Positions 18,762-27,510 of a stretch of 64,000 nucleotides of DNA are shown here, piece by piece. Source of the stretch: Bacteroidota bacterium (GTDB taxonomy: Bacteria; Bacteroidota; Bacteroidia; Bacteroidales; F082); the NCBI GenBank assembly GCA_016715945.1, contig JADJXJ010000001.1, positions 1,550,001-1,614,000 on the forward strand. Reading direction: 5' to 3'. The notes under the pieces were generated by a model that was not told the DNA's origin, did no database searches, and worked only from the letters and a program-made list of their open reading frames with translations. Each line of letters begins with the position of its first letter. Positions within the stretch are counted from its first letter, which is position 1. The translations under genes and the position numbers were made by a program.

Positions 18762-19793
18762 TCAGTTCTTTTGTTGGTTTGTGTAGGTATAATGACCGAT
18801 AGTTGAATAAGTGCGCCAGGCCGAGGTCAATTTTCTTCCGAAACTGTCTATTGCTCCGACACGCGTAAGCCTCAACAGGGTGAGCAATGCCAGCAGCACG
18901 GCTGCAATCGTAAACCTCACACCAAAAATGCGCCGGCGCAAGCCAAATGCCAGCGCTTTGCGGGCAATATCCCAATTATGAACTTTGATGGCGCCAAATA
19001 CCACATTGGCTCCAAGTTGCTGCAGTTTTTTACGCAAACCTGGATTGGCAGCGCCTTGCACTGCGAGGGCGCCCGCATGCGTGCGGAACACATGCAGTCG
19101 TGCCCGGAGTTTTGGTGGTGTGCTGATCTCGCTTTGGCTCACGCTGCCACTCACATGCCGACGGTAGTAGGCATCCGGTAGCGACTGTGCATGTTGATAG
19201 TTCAGCCCGGCAATCAGCGCCTTCAAATGAAAATCAACGTCCTGCCAGCATGCCAGACCTTCGGTGAAGCCGCCTATGCGTTGCACAGCCTCCCGTTTCC
19301 AGATCGGACCTGTTGTCTGCCAAACGGCATCCAGCCGCAGAAAGCGCTCAATATCAGGCTCCTGATCCGAGGGAAGGTTCCAGTAATGCGACGCATTGGC
19401 CGGGTCGTCCTGAAATACAAGCATGGGAAACACCATGAAATCCAGCTCAGGATGGGCAAGCATTCCGGCAACCCTCTGTGCAAGGCAATGCGGGGCAAGC
19501 AAATCGTCGGAGTCGAGAAAAATCACATAGGCTCCGCCGGCTGCTTCAAGCCCGAGGTTCCTGCAGGTAGGCGCGCCCTGAGGCTCCCTGTTCCGGACAA
19601 TAAACCTGATGCGGCTGTCCCTGGCCTGATATGCAAGTGCAACTTCGGCACTGTTATCGGTGGACCCATCGTCCACAACCAGGGCTTCCCAATGTGGATA
19701 GGTCTGCGCAATCAGACTCTCGAGGGTCTGACCCAAAAATGAGGCCCTGTTGTAGTTTGGGACAACCACCGATACCATGGGTTGTTGCGACAT
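18762..19793 (-). CDS. GT2 family glycosyltransferase
   Basis: 343 residues. Motifs in order: VSVVVPNYNRASFLGQTLES, ALVVDDGSTDNSAEVA, CRNLGLEAAGGAYVIFLDSDDL (DSDD acidic motif), and the TGPIWKREAVQRIGGF acceptor loop. Two hydrophobic stretches near the C-terminus (about 285-310) may anchor it to the membrane. Only two bases separate its stop from the next gene's start (18759-18762). It acts with the other GT2 enzymes in building the repeat unit; specificity is unknown. Confidence 0.87.
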   Translation of the reverse strand: MSQQPMVSVVVPNYNRASFLGQTLESLIAQTYPHWEALVVDDGSTDNSAEVALAYQARDSRIRFIVRNREPQGAPTCRNLGLEAAGGAYVIFLDSDDLLAPHCLAQRVAGMLAHPELDFMVFPMLVFQDDPANASHYWNLPSDQEPDIERFLRLDAVWQTTGPIWKREAVQRIGGFTEGLACWQDVDFHLKALIAGLNYQHAQSLPDAYYRRHVSGSVSQSEISTPPKLRARLHVFRTHAGALAVQGAANPGLRKKLQQLGANVVFGAIKVHNWDIARKALAFGLRRRIFGVRFTIAAVLLALLTLLRLTRVGAIDSFGRKLTSAWRTYSTIGHYTYTNQQKN

Positions 19794-19820
19794 AGGCTAT
19801 TCACTTTGGGATCGTTCTGA

Positions 19821-20843
19821 TTATTTTCTGAAGATACGTTTAATTTTGACACCGGCCTGCACCAGCCTGTCGCCCAGAAGCGGGAAGAGCAGCAGTTTGT
19901 ATGTAGCGGGCACTTTCCAGCCATCGCGCAGGATTTCGGCCGCTATACGACGCACCTGGGGATAATCGCCCGCATTGAGCATCAGTCCGTAAATATACCG
20001 CAGGTCGTCGCGCAATCGCTTACCGTTTGCCGGGGCCGGCTGCGCAGCCGAAGGATCGGGGGGCGGAGGCGGAGGTTCAACAGGTTCGCCACGCATGATG
20101 GGATCGGATCCAATGCTTCGGCGCTGCTGTGAGTATTCAACCAGCAAACGCCTGAAATGGGCAATCTTGTGTGCATGCCGGTGGGTGGCACTCGATGGGT
20201 GAATGCGAATCAGGTAGGTACAATTGTTTAAGACAGCTATCTTATATTTTTCCAATAGCCTGATCCACAGATCATTATCTTCCGAAACAATGAATTGCGT
20301 GCGGTAAGCACCAAGTTCCATCACCTCTTTTCGACGATAACAGGCTGTGCCATGCACCACCGGACTTGCCTTGTCGAGCGGGAAATCGTCAAAACTCAGA
20401 TCCACATAAGGCCTTCCGGCAAAAAATTTATTTGGCGGCACCCTGTATTTCCAGGCCACTTTCCCACTTACGGTCATAAAGGCACTCTGGTTGCAAACCA
20501 TCACATATTCAGGGTGTTGCTCCAGGAAATCTACCTGAATCTGCAAGCTTTCCGGAGTTGAAATGTCGTCGGCATCATGCCGGCGCACATATTTTCCCCT
20601 GGCCCTGGCCAAACCGTTGTTGATCGACTTTGCCACCCCCTGATTTTGCTGCGCAATGCACACTATCCGGGGGTCGTCGTAGCTGTCGATGATGGCCTGG
20701 GTATTGTCAGTCGAACCATCGTTGACGATGATCAGCTCAAAGTCCTTAAACGTCTGATTGAGCACACTCTCGATGGCCGGCCGCAGGTAATCCTGGCCGT
20801 TGTAAACCGGCATCAGCACACTTACCGTAAGTTGATTTTCCAT
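19821..20843 (-). CDS. GT2 glycosyltransferase with a proline-rich insertion
   Basis: 340 residues. The GT-A core is normal: VSVLMPVYNGQDYLRPAIES, ELIIVNDGSTDNTQAI, KYVRRHDADDIS (acidic motif), GTACYRRKEVMELGAY. Between residues about 246 and 276 lies a low-complexity stretch, MRGEPVEPPPPPPDPS followed by AAQPAPANGK, which interrupts the helical tail and has no counterpart in the neighbouring GT2 proteins. The flanking helices stay in frame, so the enzyme is probably functional. The insert resembles dispersed intragenic repeats (see findings). It follows the ABC ATPase gene by 12 bases. Confidence 0.85.
   Translation of the reverse strand: MENQLTVSVLMPVYNGQDYLRPAIESVLNQTFKDFELIIVNDGSTDNTQAIIDSYDDPRIVCIAQQNQGVAKSINNGLARARGKYVRRHDADDISTPESLQIQVDFLEQHPEYVMVCNQSAFMTVSGKVAWKYRVPPNKFFAGRPYVDLSFDDFPLDKASPVVHGTACYRRKEVMELGAYRTQFIVSEDNDLWIRLLEKYKIAVLNNCTYLIRIHPSSATHRHAHKIAHFRRLLVEYSQQRRSIGSDPIMRGEPVEPPPPPPDPSAAQPAPANGKRLRDDLRYIYGLMLNAGDYPQVRRIAAEILRDGWKVPATYKLLLFPLLGDRLVQAGVKIKRIFRK
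20028..20115. repeat. GC-rich low-complexity insert in a GT2 gene, repeat-like
   Basis: The stretch encodes residues about 246-272 of the GT2 protein. One part reads CGTGGCGAACCTGTTGAACC on the coding strand and gives RGEPVEP; the next part is a run of proline codons. The composition differs from the rest of the gene. No second copy was seen in the window. Confidence 0.4.
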
Positions 20844-20855
20844 CGTAGCACCGAA

Positions 20856-22112
20856 TTAAAGGGTCTTCCAATTGGAGCGGAGGGCTACCTTGGCGCGCGC
20901 ATCAAACGGAAAAGGACGCTTGATGAAGTCGTCGCCCTGCTTGATGTTGAAACGCAGACAGTTTTCGATGTAATCGAAAGTACCGTAGCGGTTGCCAAGC
21001 CAGAGCGAAATGTAATAGGTCCCGGGCGCAAAATTGACGTTGTGCACCACAACTTCTACCGTACGTTTGTCGCCCTTAGCAAGGTCGCGGATTTCGAACA
21101 GATCGTCAGCCCCGGTAACGTGACCGATGAATTCGTTGGCATCGTTGCGTATGTCGAGGGTCATATCGCTGTAATCCACCTGCTCGTTGGCCTGCACTGT
21201 GGCCCGGAGCTTGAACCCATGCCCCAGGAAAAATTCGTCGGTACTCCGGCCGTTTTCGTCAAAGAGCGCATAATCCTGAAATTGCACCAGCCGTGTGCCA
21301 CTGCGTTTCAGGCTGCCGAGGTCAATCGAGGCTTTTTTATAAGCAGAGGTGATGTCGTGAATCGGGCCTTCCATCACCAGCTGCCCGGCCTGCAACAGGA
21401 TGCCGCGGGTGCACAATTGCTCCACTGCCGTGAGGTTGTGACTAACGAACAAAACGGTGCGACCGGAGCGGGAAACGGACTGCATTTTTCCGATGGCCTT
21501 TTTCTGAAACTCCGCATCGCCCACTGCCAACACCTCGTCCACAATCAGAATTTCAGGCTCGAGGTGGGCGGCTACGGCAAAGGCCAGGCGCACATACATT
21601 CCTGAGGAATAGCGCTTTACGGGAGTATCTACATATTTTGCCACGCCCGAAAACTCAACAATTTCCTCAAACTTCGAGTCGATCTCCTTTTTGGTCATGC
21701 CCAGGATAGAGCCATTGAGGTAGATATTTTCGCGACCGGTGAGCTCCGGATGAAAGCCGGTGCCCACCTCGAGCAGGCTTGCCACCCTGCCCCGCACTTT
21801 TATCTCGCCCATAGTCGGCGCCGTTACCCTGGAAAGGAGTTTTAACAAGGTGGACTTTCCTGCCCCGTTTTTCCCTACCACACCGAGCACCTCCCCGTCC
21901 ATCAGCTCAAAGCTGATGTCCTGCAATGCCCACACATAATCGCCTTCGCGCTTGCTCAGGGTGTTCGAAACACCCACCTTGCGGGTGGGGTCTTCCTTAC
22001 CCATCATCCTGGCAAACAACCTGTTCAGGTCGTGACTCAGGGTTCCTGTGCCCACCACACCCAGGCGGTATTGCTTATATACGTGTTCGAATTTGATGAC
22101 TACGTCCGACAT
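20856..22112 (-). CDS. wzt: Wzt-like polysaccharide ABC transporter ATP-binding protein with C-terminal glycan-recognition domain
   Basis: 418 residues. The ATPase domain occupies about 5-250: Walker A GKNGAGKST (80-88), signature YSSGM (168-172), Walker B ILIVDEVLAVGD (188-199) and the H-loop His in VSHNL (225). An N-terminal KQYRLG and an insertion around 40-58 are usual in the Wzt/TagH branch. The C-terminal 165 residues form a beta-rich domain as in Wzt proteins of O-antigen export, where it binds the modified chain end. It pairs with the Wzm-like permease 36 bases upstream. Together they should move a lipid-linked glycan across the inner membrane. Confidence 0.92.
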   Translation of the reverse strand: MSDVVIKFEHVYKQYRLGVVGTGTLSHDLNRLFARMMGKEDPTRKVGVSNTLSKREGDYVWALQDISFELMDGEVLGVVGKNGAGKSTLLKLLSRVTAPTMGEIKVRGRVASLLEVGTGFHPELTGRENIYLNGSILGMTKKEIDSKFEEIVEFSGVAKYVDTPVKRYSSGMYVRLAFAVAAHLEPEILIVDEVLAVGDAEFQKKAIGKMQSVSRSGRTVLFVSHNLTAVEQLCTRGILLQAGQLVMEGPIHDITSAYKKASIDLGSLKRSGTRLVQFQDYALFDENGRSTDEFFLGHGFKLRATVQANEQVDYSDMTLDIRNDANEFIGHVTGADDLFEIRDLAKGDKRTVEVVVHNVNFAPGTYYISLWLGNRYGTFDYIENCLRFNIKQGDDFIKRPFPFDARAKVALRSNWKTL

Positions 22113-22148
22113 AATTTTTGCATTTAAAGGTTTGCTTGTTGCATTTCG

Positions 22149-23018
22149 TCAAACCGTATCCATAAAGGTGCGCTCAACTTTGTTGAAGATGATGATACCC
22201 AGGGCCAGCACTGCCACCATGAACACGAAACTGTAGGCCAGATTCAGGTAATTCACCTCGCCAACGCCAATCAGGGCAGTCTTGAACGTTTCCACCACTG
22301 CGGTCATCGGGTTGGCAAGCACATATGGCTTGTATTTTTCGGGTATCTCCGAAAGAGGATATATAATAGGTGTGGCATACATCCACAAGGTTACACCAAA
22401 AGTGATAAGGTGCACCAGGTCGCGGTATTTTGTTGTAAGTGAGGTAATGATGATGCCAAAACCAAGTCCGAGACCGGCAATGATGACCACAAGCACGGGA
22501 ATCAGGAGCACCTCCCATCCCGGACGGATATCGGCTCCGGTTATGCTGAAGTAAATCATGAATCCGATCAGGAACAGAAACTGGATAAAAAAGCTCACCA
22601 GATTCGAGATCACGATGCTGAGTGGCATGGCCAGCCTGGGGAAATACACCTTACCAAAGATGCTGGCATTTTTGATAAAGGTCTGGCTGGTATCATTCAG
22701 GCAGGTGGCAAAATAGTTCCAACCGACAAGGCCGGCCATATAGAACAAAATTTTTGGTACACCATCGGTGGGTATGCCGGCGATGTTGCCAAAAACCACC
22801 ACAAACATCAAGGTGGTGAACAGGGGCTGGATGAGAAACCAAAGCGGCCCCAGGATGGTCTGTTTGTACTTGGCCACAAAGTCGCGCCTGACCAGCTGTG
22901 CAATCAGGTCGCGATACTGCCAGAGCTCTTTCAGGTTCACTTCGAGCATGCTTCGCTTTGGTCGCAGAATCATGGTCCAGTAGCCTGCGCTGTTCTGGTT
23001 GTTGGTGTTGCCGTTCAT
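22149..23018 (-). CDS. wzm: Wzm-like polysaccharide ABC transporter permease
   Basis: 289 residues with six predicted membrane helices, in the ABC-2 family layout. The N-terminal amphipathic RYDLI-type segment (ELWQYRDLIAQLVRRDFVAKYKQ) precedes TILGPLWFLIQPLFTTLMFV, a hallmark of polysaccharide/O-antigen permeases. The segment KYRDLVHLITFGVTLWMYATPIIYP also matches the family. It forms the channel of the exporter energised by the Wzt-like ATPase encoded next. The gene follows the GDP-fucose synthase gene by 24 bases, tying nucleotide-sugar synthesis and export in one operon. Confidence 0.93.
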   Translation of the reverse strand: MNGNTNNQNSAGYWTMILRPKRSMLEVNLKELWQYRDLIAQLVRRDFVAKYKQTILGPLWFLIQPLFTTLMFVVVFGNIAGIPTDGVPKILFYMAGLVGWNYFATCLNDTSQTFIKNASIFGKVYFPRLAMPLSIVISNLVSFFIQFLFLIGFMIYFSITGADIRPGWEVLLIPVLVVIIAGLGLGFGIIITSLTTKYRDLVHLITFGVTLWMYATPIIYPLSEIPEKYKPYVLANPMTAVVETFKTALIGVGEVNYLNLAYSFVFMVAVLALGIIIFNKVERTFMDTV

Positions 23019-23042
23019 AAACGTCGTGTTTTTGGTTTATTG

Positions 23043-24008
23043 TCACGCGTAGTGCGCCAGAAAATCACGGTATGCATCTTTGATGCCCTCTTCGAGACTA
23101 ATGGCCGGCCTGAAGCCGAGCTCAGTAAGCCTGCTCACATCGAGCAGTTTACGTGGTGTACCGTCGGGCTTGCTGGTATCGTTGACAAGCTTGCCCTCAA
23201 AGCCTACAATGGTTTTGATCAGTTCGGCCAGTTCGCCAATGCTGATGTCGGTTCCGGTGCCCACGTTAACATGCAGGTTGCCGGTGTAGTTGTGCATCAG
23301 AAACACACAGGCTGCGGCAAGGTCGTCCACATGCATAAACTCGCGCCTCGGTTTGCCGGTGCCCCAGATGACCACTTCGCTGTGGTTGTTCACCTTGGCC
23401 TCGTGAAACTTGCGGATCAGCGCCGGCAGCACATGCGAGTTTTGCAAATCGTAATTGTCGGCAGGCCCGTAAAGATTGGTAGGCATGGCCGAAATAAAAT
23501 TGGTGCCGTATTGCAGGTTGTAGTTTTCGCACATCTTCAGCCCGGCAATCTTGGCCACTGCGTAGGGCTCATTGGTGTATTCGAGCGGCCCCGTAAGCAA
23601 ATACTCCTCCTTAATGGGCTGTGGCGCCATCTTGGGATAAATGCAGCTGCTGCCGAGAAACAACAGCTTTTTCACCCCGAACTGGTAGGCGTTGTGGATG
23701 ATGTTGTTCTGTATTTGCAGGTTCTCGTAGAGGAAGTCCGCACGATAGATATTGTTGGATAGGATTCCTCCCACTTTTGCGGCCGCATCGAAAACATAAT
23801 CCGGCTTTACTTTGTAATAGAACTCCTTAACCTGCTGTTGATCAAGCAGATCTACTTTGTGATATTCCACCCCCTGGGTGTAGCGTGGCAGGCGGTTGCG
23901 GAAAGTGCCGACAATGTTGCTGTAGCCTTCACTTTTGAGTTTTCGCACTATGGCACTGCCCACCATGCCGGTCGAACCGGCCACGAATATTTTGTCGGTT
24001 TTATTCAT
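23043..24008 (-). CDS. fcl: GDP-L-fucose synthase
   Basis: 321 residues from ATG 24006-24008, which overlaps the end of gmd by 8 bases; an earlier start nine codons upstream was not chosen. SDR fold with NAD(P)-binding GSTGMVGSAIV (about residues 8-18), LFLGSSCIYPK and the catalytic YAVAKIAGLKMCENY (YxxxK). The family epimerises and reduces GDP-4-keto-6-deoxymannose to GDP-L-fucose. The overlap with gmd means both enzymes are made together, so L-fucose is very likely a component of the polysaccharide. Confidence 0.95.
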   Translation of the reverse strand: MNKTDKIFVAGSTGMVGSAIVRKLKSEGYSNIVGTFRNRLPRYTQGVEYHKVDLLDQQQVKEFYYKVKPDYVFDAAAKVGGILSNNIYRADFLYENLQIQNNIIHNAYQFGVKKLLFLGSSCIYPKMAPQPIKEEYLLTGPLEYTNEPYAVAKIAGLKMCENYNLQYGTNFISAMPTNLYGPADNYDLQNSHVLPALIRKFHEAKVNNHSEVVIWGTGKPRREFMHVDDLAAACVFLMHNYTGNLHVNVGTGTDISIGELAELIKTIVGFEGKLVNDTSKPDGTPRKLLDVSRLTELGFRPAISLEEGIKDAYRDFLAHYA

Positions 24009-25116
24009 AGTAGTTCTTGATTTCAAATCCGCCATCTTTGAGATACCTGTCCTTTTGCATGAGCTTGAGGTCCGACTGCACCATGTCCTTCACCAGTGCC
24101 GGTAGGTCATAGGTAGGTTCCCAACCCAATTTTGCTTTGGCTTTCGACGGGTCGCCGATAAGCAGATCCACCTCGGTAGGCCTGAAATAACGGGGATCGA
24201 CACGCACAACCACGGTGCCGGGTTTCACCTGATGGCGCGGATCGTTGCAGCGCACAACCTTTCCTACTTCGTTCACGCCTTCGCCTTCAAATTCAATCTC
24301 AATCCCGGTTTCGGCAAAAGCCATACGCACAAATTCGCGCACTTCGGTGGTCACGCCGGTGGCAATCACATAGTCATCGGGTTCGGGCTGCTGCAGAATC
24401 AGGTACATGGCAATGATATAATCCTTGGCATGCCCCCAGTCGCGTTTGGCCGACAAGTTGCCCAGGTAGAGGCAATCCTGCAGGCCCATCGCTATCTTGG
24501 CCACCGCACGTGTGATTTTGCGTGTTACAAAAGTCTCGCCACGGACAGGCGACTCGTGGTTGAACAAAATTCCGTTGCAGGCATACATATTGTAGGCCTC
24601 ACGATAGTTGACCATGATCCAGTAGGCATAGAGCTTGGCTACGGCATAGGGCGAACGGGGATAGAAAGGCGTTTTTTCGGTTTGGGGTACCTCCTGCACA
24701 AGTCCGTAAAGCTCGGACGTTGAAGCCTGATAGATACGGGTCTTTTCGGTCATGCCCAACAACCTTACTGCCTCGAGCAAACGCAATGCACCCAGCGCAT
24801 CGGCATTGCCGGTATATTCAGGTGTGTCGAAACTCACCTTAACATGCGACATGGCGGCCAGATTGTAGATCTCATCCGGCTGGGTTTCCTGCACAATGCG
24901 GATCAGATTGGTCGAATCGGTCATGTCGCCATAGTGCAGGATAAAGTTCCGGCCCGGAATTGCAGGGTCCTGATAAAGGTGATCAATGCGGTCGGTATTA
25001 AACATAGAGGCCCTGCGCTTAATGCCATGGACGATATAACCCTTTTTCAGCAGATATTCCGACAAATAAGCTCCGTCCTGACCGGTAACGCCTGTAATAA
25101 GTGCAACTTTGCTCAT
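24001..25116 (-). CDS. gmd: GDP-mannose 4,6-dehydratase
   Basis: 371 residues, the usual family length. The cofactor motif TGVTGQDGAYLSEYL is at residues 8-22, then GIKRRASMFNTDRIDHLY, which is characteristic of Gmd. The active site is YQASTSELYG (Ser/Thr-Glu) with SPYAVAKLYAYW (Tyr-x-x-x-Lys), followed by the conserved FNHESPVRGETFVTRKI. It converts GDP-mannose to GDP-4-keto-6-deoxymannose, the substrate of the following fcl product. It lies 20 bases after the wzc-like gene. Confidence 0.97.
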   Translation of the reverse strand: MSKVALITGVTGQDGAYLSEYLLKKGYIVHGIKRRASMFNTDRIDHLYQDPAIPGRNFILHYGDMTDSTNLIRIVQETQPDEIYNLAAMSHVKVSFDTPEYTGNADALGALRLLEAVRLLGMTEKTRIYQASTSELYGLVQEVPQTEKTPFYPRSPYAVAKLYAYWIMVNYREAYNMYACNGILFNHESPVRGETFVTRKITRAVAKIAMGLQDCLYLGNLSAKRDWGHAKDYIIAMYLILQQPEPDDYVIATGVTTEVREFVRMAFAETGIEIEFEGEGVNEVGKVVRCNDPRHQVKPGTVVVRVDPRYFRPTEVDLLIGDPSKAKAKLGWEPTYDLPALVKDMVQSDLKLMQKDRYLKDGGFEIKNYYE

Positions 25117-25136
25117 AATGGTTGATATTTTATTGG

Positions 25137-27509
25137 TTAAATTTTTCTAAGGAAATCAATTACGATTCGTCTGACTTTTCTCCAGAGCAGGTAAACACGC
25201 GAGAATGGCGCCGAATCTTCGCCATAGGCCGCAAACTCCCGCTCGTTGAGCCGGATATTCGAGTCGTTATAAACTATCATCATTCGCTTCATGCCATTGG
25301 CTTGCGCATCGTTGATGGCCTCCACAAATTCTTTCTTGCGGGTATGGTTATGACGCACCACAAACAAGGTGGCATCCGAGTATTTGTTCAACAGAACCGC
25401 ATCGCCAAACAATCCTATGGCAGGGGTGTCGATGACGATGTATTGATATTGTTTTCGCAGTTGCTTGAACATGCTCAGTGCATGCTCCGATTCAATAATT
25501 TCGTCAGGATTGGGTGGAATGGGGCCTGCGAGCAGGACGTCCAGATTTTTGGTCTGAGTGCGTTGGATCAGCTGTTCCAAAGGTATCTGATGCACAAGGT
25601 GCATGGTGATTCCGAGCGAAGGATCGAGCTCCATTTCCTCTGCCAGATTCGGCCGGCGGAAATCGAAGGTCACCAGAACGGTTCGCTTGCCCGTATTGGC
25701 GCAGGCCGAAGCAAGGTTCAGCGCCACAAAAGTGCGACCATCTTCCAACGCAGCCGAGGTAACCAAAACCACCTGTTCACCCTTGTCGGGATCAAGCCCA
25801 AGCTTGATGCGAAGGATTCGGAACTGTTCCGCAATGTAGGATGTAGGCGATTTGAGCACAGGCGCAATTACCTTGTGTGTATTGTGCGAAACCTGTCCGG
25901 CTATGGGCACGTCCGTATTGGCCATCACATCCTCCACAGCCATCATGCGGTTGTTCAGAAAGACCAGCAAAAACAGGAAGACCGCCGGCAAAAGCAAAGC
26001 CCAGATGAGGGCGTTCATGATGGCCGACTTCGGACTCTTGCTAATGTTCTGGATACCTTTGACACCGGCTGCGTCAACAATTTCGTGATCCGGCACAGTG
26101 GCAGCCCTTTGCAACTCAACTTCCGACTTGCGCTTACGAAGGAAATCCACAAGATTGAGCAATATCTTATACCTCCGCTCCAGGGTGAGGTACTCCCGTT
26201 CTATGACGGGCAATGCCTGAAACTCTTTGTTGAGCTCGAACAACCGCTCTTCGGTTTCGCGCAAACGCCGCTCTCCGTTTTCAATCAAGGTCCGCAGGCC
26301 CTCAAGCAGCGACTTTTTCTTCTCTTCAATTTGCTTGTCCAAATAAGCTATGTAAGGGTTGTCGGGAGTAGAATTCGCTAACAATGCGTCCCTTTCGCGT
26401 ATCAAGATGGATGTTTCGCCAATCAGGGCATTGTACAGTGGCATATTGTAACCCATGGAGGCAGGCATCAGGATGTCGTCGTAGTTCTGGCGGTTGGCCA
26501 CATAATCGTACAAATAGCGGTAATAGGCATTGTCGATGCGCTGGTTCTTGGCGTCTTTTGTTTCTGTATCAAGGTTTTTGAGCAGTGTACCAATCTTTTC
26601 CTGCACAAACATGAACTGGTATTGCCGGCGATAGGCTTCAATTTCCTGCTCTATCTCCCACATCTCCTGTTCCAACTGATTGAGCTGCTGTTCGATAAAA
26701 TTGATGGTATTGGTCAATATCTTGTTTTTCCGCTCCACATTGCTGATCAGAAACTCCTCCACAAGTTTGTTGAGGTAATCGCGCACCTTGTCTTTATTGG
26801 CACCGGAAGAAGAGATCACCAGCATCGAGGGGCCACGCTCCGACCGCACATTTGTCTTCGACAAAAACTGGCGTGCAAGCCCGTTGAGATCGTGAAGCAC
26901 GAATCCATAATCCTTGCCGATATGCTCTTTCGGCTCCACACCTGGTTTCCAGCGAACTACAAAAGCGTGCCCCTTGCCTTCGACCAGCTCACCCACTTTG
27001 CGATTCGAAGGATTTTTGAAAGGACCATATGCTTCTGACCACAGCTGATATTCGCCCGGCGAGGTAAACCGGATGTAAATCTTCTTATACATCGACGACC
27101 AACGCGTGGTATCGTGCTCCACTACAAAAGGACTTTCTTTATAGATCTCAGTGTCCACATACTTTCCTTTGCTGTAGTAGCTCACCAAAAAATCGAGCTT
27201 GCTCACAATGCGCCGGATCTGGCCATACGATTTTAATAAAGCGATCTGATTGTCAATAAGTTTTGAATTAAGAAATCCCGGTGCTGCCGAGATGGACCCT
27301 CGCTCCTGCAATGCCGAACCGGCACCCTTGTCTTCAACCAGCACCGAAACCTCCATGCTGTAGTTGACTTCGATATAGTTGTTCTGCTCCCTGGCATAAA
27401 GTAAGGCAATGACAATAGCCACAGCAAACAGGTACCAGTTTTTCAGGTATTTCTGAAAAACCCTGCCCAGGTCAATTTCGCGCTTTACCGAGTTGACAGT
27501 TTTGGCCAT
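25137..27509 (-). CDS. wzc: Wzc-like chain-length/tyrosine kinase protein with degenerate P-loop
   Basis: 790 residues. The N-terminal Wzz domain begins with a helix (about 20-38), followed by a periplasmic coiled-coil region (about 230-450) with many Glu/Gln heptads. A second helix near residue 505 (MNALIWALLLPAVFLFLLVF) leads into a cytoplasmic BY-kinase domain. The Walker A stretch reads TSAALEDGRTFVALNLA, with Arg592 where the family has the P-loop Lys and Glu-Asp before the Gly where it has Gly-Glu. Walker A' (VTFDFRRPNL) and Walker B (IVIDTPAIG) look normal. The C-terminal Tyr cluster is reduced to about two Tyr. It should form the export complex with Wza, but kinase activity is doubtful. 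Confidence 0.9.
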   Translation of the reverse strand: MAKTVNSVKREIDLGRVFQKYLKNWYLFAVAIVIALLYAREQNNYIEVNYSMEVSVLVEDKGAGSALQERGSISAAPGFLNSKLIDNQIALLKSYGQIRRIVSKLDFLVSYYSKGKYVDTEIYKESPFVVEHDTTRWSSMYKKIYIRFTSPGEYQLWSEAYGPFKNPSNRKVGELVEGKGHAFVVRWKPGVEPKEHIGKDYGFVLHDLNGLARQFLSKTNVRSERGPSMLVISSSGANKDKVRDYLNKLVEEFLISNVERKNKILTNTINFIEQQLNQLEQEMWEIEQEIEAYRRQYQFMFVQEKIGTLLKNLDTETKDAKNQRIDNAYYRYLYDYVANRQNYDDILMPASMGYNMPLYNALIGETSILIRERDALLANSTPDNPYIAYLDKQIEEKKKSLLEGLRTLIENGERRLRETEERLFELNKEFQALPVIEREYLTLERRYKILLNLVDFLRKRKSEVELQRAATVPDHEIVDAAGVKGIQNISKSPKSAIMNALIWALLLPAVFLFLLVFLNNRMMAVEDVMANTDVPIAGQVSHNTHKVIAPVLKSPTSYIAEQFRILRIKLGLDPDKGEQVVLVTSAALEDGRTFVALNLASACANTGKRTVLVTFDFRRPNLAEEMELDPSLGITMHLVHQIPLEQLIQRTQTKNLDVLLAGPIPPNPDEIIESEHALSMFKQLRKQYQYIVIDTPAIGLFGDAVLLNKYSDATLFVVRHNHTRKKEFVEAINDAQANGMKRMMIVYNDSNIRLNEREFAAYGEDSAPFSRVYLLWRKVRRIVIDFLRKI

Positions 27510-27510
27510 C

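Noticed and set aside
17782..18975. 397-codon version of the rhamnosyltransferase-like gene
   Set aside because: The first 72 codons lie inside the preceding GT2 gene, are Cys/His-rich and lack a GT2 start. ATG 18757-18759 gives the family N-terminus.
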